Origin: Angiostrongylus vasorum
Lineage: Eukaryota; Nematoda; Chromadorea; Rhabditida; Metastrongylidae
Reading direction: 5' to 3'
Length of the DNA stretch: 64,000 nucleotides
Assembly (NCBI GenBank): GCA_018806985.1
Contig: JADANN010000055.1
Span: 62,001 to 126,000, forward strand
A program made the position numbers and the translations under genes. Positions 59,230-64,000 of the stretch are shown here, piece by piece. The stretch's first letter is position 1, and every line of letters begins with the position of its first letter. The notes under the pieces are model-generated. The model was given only the letters and a program-made list of their open reading frames with translations. It did not search any database and was not told the DNA's origin.

Positions 59230-60529
59230 GACCCGTCATCAAATGTACTGTGTGGATCCCACCATTTCTTGCATTTGATTCATTTCATCATCAAACATTC
59301 ACAATGGTCTTCGAACATTCTGCGTGTTGTTTCAGTTGATGATTGAAGATTTCGTCTTCTTTATCAATATCGGAGAATGCTGGTTGAGTTCGATTGTCCT
59401 TGCAATCTTGGAGATAGCAGGACTAAAGAGTTCCCACGTAGATTCGAGGAGAGGGTGAGGAGGGGGCCGAAATACGCCTTTGCTTTCTGATCGATGGCAT
59501 CACTAACCACTGCGCCACCGCTCCTATATGTATACAAATACATATACATGTGTGCATATATTTATACGTGGGTAATTCTCGGGTTCAAACTCCTCTTGTA
59601 TTCGACTACTTATCCAGTTTCCATCATTAGCGACCCCACAGTTTTGCGTGTGGGTTCAGCCGCTGATCAAAGATGTTCCCCTTTTGAAAGTCTGTCCGAC
59701 CTCAACCACAGGCGATCCCTGGCTGTTTCCGATAGGAATCTTTTCTTAAACAAGTCTGCTGTCTACTTGACAACACCAAAAAATATAGAACTCTGACTAG
59801 CCCGAAGGCGGGTACGAGGGTCGAAACGTGACCACGTGTGTTACACGTCTCTACCCACATCGCTTCCGGCGCCCCTGAGGAAGACGATTCGTTTGTACAA
59901 TACAGTCACAACTGAACAGTGAAAAATTTGCGAACAAATCGATTCATCATTTACATTCGGTCCAAATTCATATGTCTGTGGTACTAACTAAAATTCAAGT
60001 GGAAGCCTATCGAAAACTGACACCTGTCATATGAGCTGGAGATGCCACTTTATAGCAGATGATTACAAATGGACAAACAATTACCTATCCATTTCCTTCT
60101 TCTGCCCAGTAGAATCTTTCCCAGAAACACGCTCATTTGATGGCCAATCACCCTAAATCAATACCACTGCATGAGCTCTGAACGAAATTTAGAATCACTT
60201 GGAATCAGAAATTGTCTCACAAAATGAAGAAATCGTATTTAAGTACTGAAAGTCTACGTGTATAATATTCAACAAACAATATTTAGCAGATAATGCAAAT
60301 GTCACACACCTATTTTGATGACACTATTCATTTTTACAGGTGAACAAAGTAGAAGTGTTATTCTCACAATTATTTAACCACTTTTATCTTTACCTCTGAG
60401 AAGGATGGAAAGTATCAGAAAGCAAACCTGTGGAATCAGTCCTAAAAGATTTTTGACACGGAAAGAGCGCACATCAAGTATCTGTTCGCTGTAACCAATC
60501 TCCTAAACAAAAGATATATATATATATAC

Positions 60530-60560
<31 letters not shown>

Positions 60561-62810
60561 CATACTACATATGTACGCATATATGTAATTGTATATACAT
60601 TTATACGTATACATGACTGTGTATATATAGTTATAGATGAATTCACACGGAAATGTTTATAAACAAATGCAGATTTGTAGATATAAATCAAAGATGTGTA
60701 TATACATAAGTATATAAACCCGTACGTATATTCGTATATATATTAAATCAGATAGCCCTTCCCAAAATAACACAATATGGCACACAACTTGGATACAGAA
60801 AAAAAGACCTGTAAATATTGTTTCAGCAGCTGTCGACCTTGTTTCCATCCCAGAGCACTGCCTCCTTCAGTAGCATATGCATCTACTTCTGTTGGAGCAA
60901 CAACTTCATTTGTGCTCTCATTTTCTGTCTCCTCATATTCTGGTGGATCTTCACCATTATGAGTAAGGCGATAATTTTTAGCTCTAGAAAAAAACGAACA
61001 AATTGGTTGCGAAATACTAGTTGAAATGCTGATACAGTAAATGATTAACAGCCAACCAACACACCTCTCTTGCTTAATACAATACTCAAGCATCTTTATT
61101 CGTCTGATAAGATCGGCCTTAAGATTTTCCTGTCCTTTTCTTTCTCCTTGCAGAAAACTTATACGAGCCTAATCAAAACAGGGCAAATAGTAATCAAATT
61201 ACGCTAATCACTGCTTAAAACATGAAATATCTAATTACATACTTGCATTTCAGCCCTTTCCATTTCCCATTTAGCCTTCTCCATCTCATATTTACTCCAC
61301 TCATGCTGTAAGAAGTGAAGAACGCCATGCATTGTGTAAGGTGGACGACGACTCTAAAACTTTATGTCTTAAGAAACCTTGAACTCGGTTTAACAGAACG
61401 TGTTAAATAGCAAATGATCAGCGTAAGTACTAAGTTGCTAAAATCCCTATCTCAATGTGGTCACCTTTCATTTACTGCCTATTCTTTTTTTAATGGCAGA
61501 ATATTATATGAAATATAACCATAATGATGCTGAGATATTTGCAAAACTCGGGGCCGCTGGGGTCTGCCGTGAGGAAAGAACGCGATATTACCATTTCCGA
61601 GGCTAACGCGTTCACCACCACACCATGCGGGCCCTTCGTTTCGCCTGTCTCTCAGCTAGTTCTATCGACCAGTGCCATCAGTAATCACCGGGCAGCGGGA
61701 TTAATTTCGGGAGCACATACCGGTACTGAACCCAGTTAAGCTGAAGTTTTGGTATAAATCACAATGTCGTCACTTTTTATCTATTGCCTATTCTTTTTTA
61801 AATGGAAGGGTATTACGTGAAATACAACTGGTTTGGTTGAGAGCACCTATAAGTGAAAACACGGCTGCGAGAAAAGCGAAACGAAGAAGCCGTGGAGTGT
61901 GGTGGTGAACACGATACCATCGAAAGGAGTAACAACCGGTTCGATCCCCACCGCAGACAAAAGCGGCCCTGAGTTTTGCAAATAGCTTACCATCATCGTG
62001 GTTACTATCGACCAATATTCAAGTCTTTTATAAAGTAAAGAATATATCTTCCAATCCAATAAACAGTGCAATGGTATACCTCCTAAAATGTTTGATTGTA
62101 GAACAGCAATCACAATGAATAGATCCGTAAAAAGCCAGCTCAATGTTTCGTTTTCGTACACACATTTATCAACAAGGATATATACATATTACAGATATAA
62201 AAGGACAAAGGATAAAGCTCTCAGCGTAGATCAATCCCTGAGGGATGGCCATGAATTCGACTTCACTAAGCATCGTTGGAGGTGAATGAATGCATATCTG
62301 GCCTTTACAATGACTCGCGGTGGTCTAGCGATGCATCGTGTCAGTGCTGCTATCCTCTCAGACAAGTCGGGCACCAATTTGCCGACCCAAGAGAGATGGA
62401 AGGTTTGGTAAGCCTGGGGCACAGGGATCGATCTCATATGTACTGTACAGCGCCTCTGACCACTGCTCCACATCGGTTCCTTTCATATTATGGATTTACG
62501 AGTATATAATACAATGTGTCTATATCTGTATACATATATTTGAGCATATATATCATATATATATATATATATACGCATGTACATGAAATAAGTATGTGGT
62601 ACGTGCAGGCATACGTAAAAAACTAAAACATCAGCAAAACTTCATGTGTGTGTTGAACAAAGAATGTAACAACGACCTCAAGTCTGTTTAAGAAGAAAAC
62701 ATTAAAAAATCAGCCTTCACACATCTCACCTGCTCATCTTTTTGTTCGCTTTGTTGTTGCTGTGCTAGTCCGTTGCCCAACTGGCCTTCGTCAGCCATAC
62801 CAACTACCAT
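50905..62810 (-). CDS. cash-1 (striatin homologue): Striatin-family scaffold protein (STRIPAK subunit), complete 17-exon gene
   Basis: Regulatory B'''-type PP2A subunit that scaffolds the STRIPAK phosphatase/kinase complex (family knowledge). Exons on the minus strand: 62810-62730, 61353-61243, 61168-61065, 60983-60809, 60502-60428, 60152-60085, 58752-58511, 58397-58219, 57487-57404, 57334-57247, 57151-57053, 52520-52452, 52091-51966, 51930-51718, 51633-51526, 51433-51294, 51033-50905. Every border is GT-AG, all phases match, and the sum is 2091 nt (696 aa plus TAA). Domains: Gln-rich start 1-27; caveolin-binding FLQHEWSKY at 41-49 leading into a coiled coil; [27 protein letters not shown] and [13 protein letters not shown] near 145-178; acidic/Ser linker 180-345; WD40 repeats about 360-696, ending GADSLAKVY. 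An alternative start is Met5 (62798). Orthology to cash-1 is inferred from the protein alone. All TE insertions are intronic. Confidence 0.93.
51140..51262 (+). mobile_element. SINE1-related fragment in striatin intron 16
   Basis: CATCTCTCTGGGGTCGGC and CATATATCGGTAAGCCGC match the SINE1 body in the plus orientation. Ends are not defined. Confidence 0.45.
52165..52410 (+). mobile_element. SINE2, copy in striatin intron 12
   Basis: The head GGGTTGCGCAGTGGTTAG has an A box, followed by GTGCGACCCTCAATCC (B-box-like), the body and GTGGGATCCACA-like end. Orientation is antisense to striatin. Confidence 0.65.
53285..54690 (-). mobile_element. RTE retrotransposon 3' half in striatin intron 11 (copy F)
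   Basis: Minus strand, from AGGATTAAG-type linker near 54690 through RT (about 54420-53980, FADGIGLI where FADD is expected) to the C-terminus (53760-53285). Frames are broken throughout. It lies in the same sense as striatin, entirely inside the 4.5-kb intron. Confidence 0.7.
55030..55140 (+). mobile_element. SINE1-related fragment
   Basis: GAGGTCGGGAAATTGGTAGC and AGAGCTGGC match the plus-orientation SINE1 body seen at 28.3 kb. Confidence 0.4.
55085..56030. repeat. Diverged direct repeat in striatin intron 11
   Basis: Two segments about 600 bp apart share TTGTTCAACYGCTTTWSTG and CGAAATA, then AAAAACC-rich sequence (55185-55330 and 55765-55930). The first supports an open minus frame of 159 codons with no recognised domain. 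A decayed transposon is more likely than a gene. Confidence 0.35.
56290..56480 (-). mobile_element. SINE1, decayed copy k
   Basis: TTACAATGACTAAAGGTGG, CAGACTAGTTTGGTGGC and AAATCGCCGA follow the SINE1 body order. Head and tail are eroded. Confidence 0.45.
57676..57962 (-). mobile_element. SINE1, copy g in striatin intron 8
   Basis: Near full length: tail, body and head (ATAGCGCAGTGGTCGGAGG on the minus strand). Inserted 189 bp from exon 9, same sense as the gene. Confidence 0.8.
58219..60152 (-). CDS. Striatin exons 6-8: acidic/serine linker
   Basis: Exon 6 (60152-60085), exon 7 (58752-58511) and exon 8 (58397-58219) encode the linker between coiled coil and propeller. Exon 6 ends with AG of a split serine codon completed by T of exon 7, giving [14 protein letters not shown]. 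Exon 7 carries [16 protein letters not shown], which matches the conserved striatin A/E-alpha-L-x-x-F-D-F-L stretch, and a basic [11 protein letters not shown] run. Exon 8 ends [10 protein letters not shown]. This is the least conserved part of the family, so recognition rests on phase continuity and the EFDFL-like block. Intron 6 contains a SINE2 copy and a long TA microsatellite. Confidence 0.85.
59070..59228. repeat. Long TA microsatellite in striatin intron 6
   Basis: About 65 uninterrupted to lightly interrupted TA units with ACATGTACATG insets. Adjacent to the tail side of the SINE2 copy at 59.24 kb. Length is likely polymorphic. Confidence 0.9.
59236..59524 (-). mobile_element. SINE2, copy in striatin intron 6
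   Basis: Minus strand: head GGAGCGGTGGCGCAGTGG (perfect A box), B-box-like CTCGAATC, body, and end GTGGGATCCACAC. Best-preserved SINE2 in the window. Confidence 0.75.
60428..62810 (-). CDS. Striatin exons 1-5: N-terminal coiled-coil and caveolin-binding half
   Basis: Exon 1 (62810-62730) gives [14 protein letters not shown] and a poly-Gln stretch. Exon 2 (61353-61243) encodes the family hallmark FLQHEWSKY followed by heptad-like Glu/Lys/Met-rich sequence. Exon 3 (61168-61065) has [14 protein letters not shown] and [14 protein letters not shown]. Exon 4 (60983-60809) ends [13 protein letters not shown]. Exon 5 (60502-60428) reads [17 protein letters not shown]. In striatins this half dimerises and recruits PP2A subunits (family knowledge). 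Intron 1 (1376 nt) is the largest here and holds one SINE1 and two SINE3 copies. Confidence 0.92.
60512..60745. repeat. TA-rich microsatellite in striatin intron 4
   Basis: TA and TATG/CATA units between exons 5 and 4. No other content recognised. Confidence 0.8.
61515..61742 (-). mobile_element. SINE3, copy 3 in striatin intron 1
   Basis: Minus strand head with GGTGGTGAACGCG and 3' end TTTTGCAAATATCTCAGCAT. Faces copy 4 at 61.83 kb. Confidence 0.65.
61825..62010 (+). mobile_element. SINE3, copy 4 in striatin intron 1
   Basis: GGAGTGTGGTGGTGAACACG head, perfect B box GGTTCGATCCC at about 61931, and TTTTGCAAATAGCTTACCAT end. Antisense to striatin and inverted relative to copy 3. Confidence 0.7.
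62195..62478 (-). mobile_element. SINE1, copy h in striatin intron 1
   Basis: Tail, body and partly eroded head (GTGGAGCAGTGGTCAGAGG on the minus strand). A TA microsatellite (62525-62572) lies 50 bp beyond the head. Confidence 0.75.
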
Positions 62811-62835
62811 CTCAAACTTGGCCGACTAAAATAGG
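62811..62835 (-). promoter_or_regulatory. Putative spliced-leader trans-splice acceptor of striatin
   Basis: On the minus strand a CCTATTTTAG acceptor ends at 62826 with no credible upstream donor, leaving a 15-nt 5' UTR before ATG 62810. A polypyrimidine-AG directly ahead of a start codon is the usual nematode SL1 site. This supports both the start choice and the nematode assignment. Confidence 0.6.
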
Positions 62836-62924
62836 CTTGGTTTCGGGGCACCTAAAAAGTGCCCAAGTAGCTCGAGAACGGATTTGAGACAGGGTATAAC
62901 ACGACTAAAACGAAGATTCATGGA

Positions 62925-63245
62925 AATAAACGACGAATTGTAGACAGCTAAACTATCAAAGATCTAAACAGGATCATACGCTAGAAGATATAATGAAATT
63001 GAAGCAGATAAAGACTGAAGAAGTTCAATAACATGAGCTTTCATATATCAATAAGGCCCAAGACCTGGAAGAGAAACGAAGGTTTATAAAAGTGAACGAC
63101 GGACTGCAGACAGCTAAACTACTAAAGATTTCAATAAGATTGATAGTTAGAAGACATAAAAGACTGGAAGCAAATACAGACCGAAGAAGTCAAACGACGT
63201 GAGCTTAGGCCTTAAGGCCACCACCTGGAAGAACCAGAAGAAAAC
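62925..63245. repeat. Diverged tandem repeat upstream of striatin
   Basis: Two units of about 160 bp, period about 165: CGACGAATTGTAGACAGC at 62931 against CGACGGACTGCAGACAGC at 63097. Both continue with GTTAGAAGA/GCTAGAAGA, GACTGAAGAAGT/GACCGAAGAAGT, ACCTGGAAGA. No coding capacity in common. Confidence 0.7.
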
Positions 63246-63719
63246 CTAGAGGATCAAGTAGTTCGGATGTAACATGTATTGTAATAAGATCACTTGGATA
63301 CACCCAAAGAGAAGACAAAGAAACAGGAAACAATAATATCCAGAAGGCTAACCAGGAAGTGCACCTCAGTGGGAATGGATCCGAGTTCTTTCGAATGTGT
63401 GTCGCCGTTGAAAGGGCGAGTTCTTGCTATAGAGCATGGCGTGTTCGAGAGATCCTTTGCAGCACTGCATTCGATTTTCAGTACTCCTGACGCGTTATTT
63501 TGTATTACGAGGATGTGCAATGTTATTATATAAGTAGCTGTATACTGTATTTAAAGTCGTGTCTGGTTTATGGGCATTATAGACCATTCTACTTTTCGTC
63601 ACCATCTTACTTTTCATTGCTTTCCGATATGTCGTCACGTTACCCCTTACTTTGTTTTTTTAAAAGTTCTCTTTTGTATTTATAATACAACCAAGTCTTT
63701 TATGAATATTAAACATAAC

Positions 63720-64000
63720 AGAAAACACCTCCAAACGTTTTAGCGCCTCATCATGGCTGGGAGGTGTTCCTGGGTGTCGGGTTGTTATGTTGTACAGGAG
63801 GTGAGATTCATTCCCCCAACAGGGCCTCATAAGCTGAGGAGTTCGGCGTTTCCATCAAGAAGCCCAGCTAAGAGCAAACCAATATCAGGATCCACCACTG
63901 TCATAGTATCAAACTAATCGCATGGCAAATCTCCCTCTGATCCACAGAGCGGCGACTGCTTGTGGTGGTGACGACCTGGAGCAGACTTTGGCCAGGCTGT
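63720..64000 (+). repeat. R1 repeat, cut by right window edge
   Basis: Matches 13.44-13.75 kb in order (CATGGCTGGGAGGTG, GCGTTTCCATCA, AACTAATCGCATGGC, GGTGACGACCTGG). Continues beyond the window. Confidence 0.6.

Noticed and set aside
59860..59900. CCCTGAGGAAGACGATTCG as a hammerhead core
   Set aside because: CTGAGGA is present, but there is no GAAA after a stem II and no pairing stem I.

Overview
This is animal nuclear DNA, most likely from a strongylid (hookworm-like, clade V) nematode. The evidence is compact phase-consistent introns, start codons 10-15 nt downstream of spliced-leader-type acceptors, nematode-style UDP-glucuronosyltransferase exons, and many decayed RTE-clade and Penelope-like retroelements. 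Species and chromosome cannot be read from the sequence. No bacterial operon, CRISPR array or prophage was seen.

Two host genes are recognisable, both on the minus strand. (1) Striatin, the STRIPAK scaffold (C. elegans homologue cash-1), is complete from ATG 62810 to TAA 50905. It has 17 exons with GT-AG borders and matching phases, giving 2091 nt and 696 residues: caveolin-binding motif and coiled coil at the N-terminus, a C-terminal WD40 propeller. (2) A UDP-glucuronosyltransferase (UGT) runs from ATG 31796 leftwards to at least 4518. Seven exons are identified, including signal peptide and the start of the sugar-donor domain. The exon(s) between 31650 and 16060 were not found, and the UGT signature and membrane anchor would lie left of base 1. 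A lone signal-peptide exon on the plus strand (30703-30772) may start a third gene.

Most of the rest is transposon. 1-2090: Penelope-like element (PLE), minus, abutting an RTE copy (2095-4262). 4.5-16 kb: UGT exons separated by SINEs, an inverted pair of PLE terminal repeats carrying hammerhead-ribozyme motifs (7262-7975) and a near full-length RTE (9719-13110). 16.5-18.6 kb: a second LINE lineage. 19.8-23.8 kb: two RTE copies head to head. 25.1-27.6 kb: two PLE 3' ends with GIY-YIG endonuclease remnants, the first with a complete-looking hammerhead. 28-37 kb: SINEs, a palindromic MITE, the UGT first exon and an RTE interrupted by another repeat. 37.5-50 kb: decayed RTE copies, one carrying a BEL/Pao-like solo LTR. 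50.9-62.8 kb: striatin with SINEs, AT microsatellites and an RTE 3' half confined to introns. 62.9-63.25 kb: a diverged tandem repeat upstream of striatin.

Three tRNA-derived SINE families were separated by eye (SINE1, about 285 bp, most abundant; SINE2; SINE3). Retroelement reading frames are broken by stops, frameshifts and lost RT catalytic residues, so none looks autonomous here. Element borders are by-eye estimates, generally good to about 20-50 bp. Host-gene exon borders are base-exact predictions.
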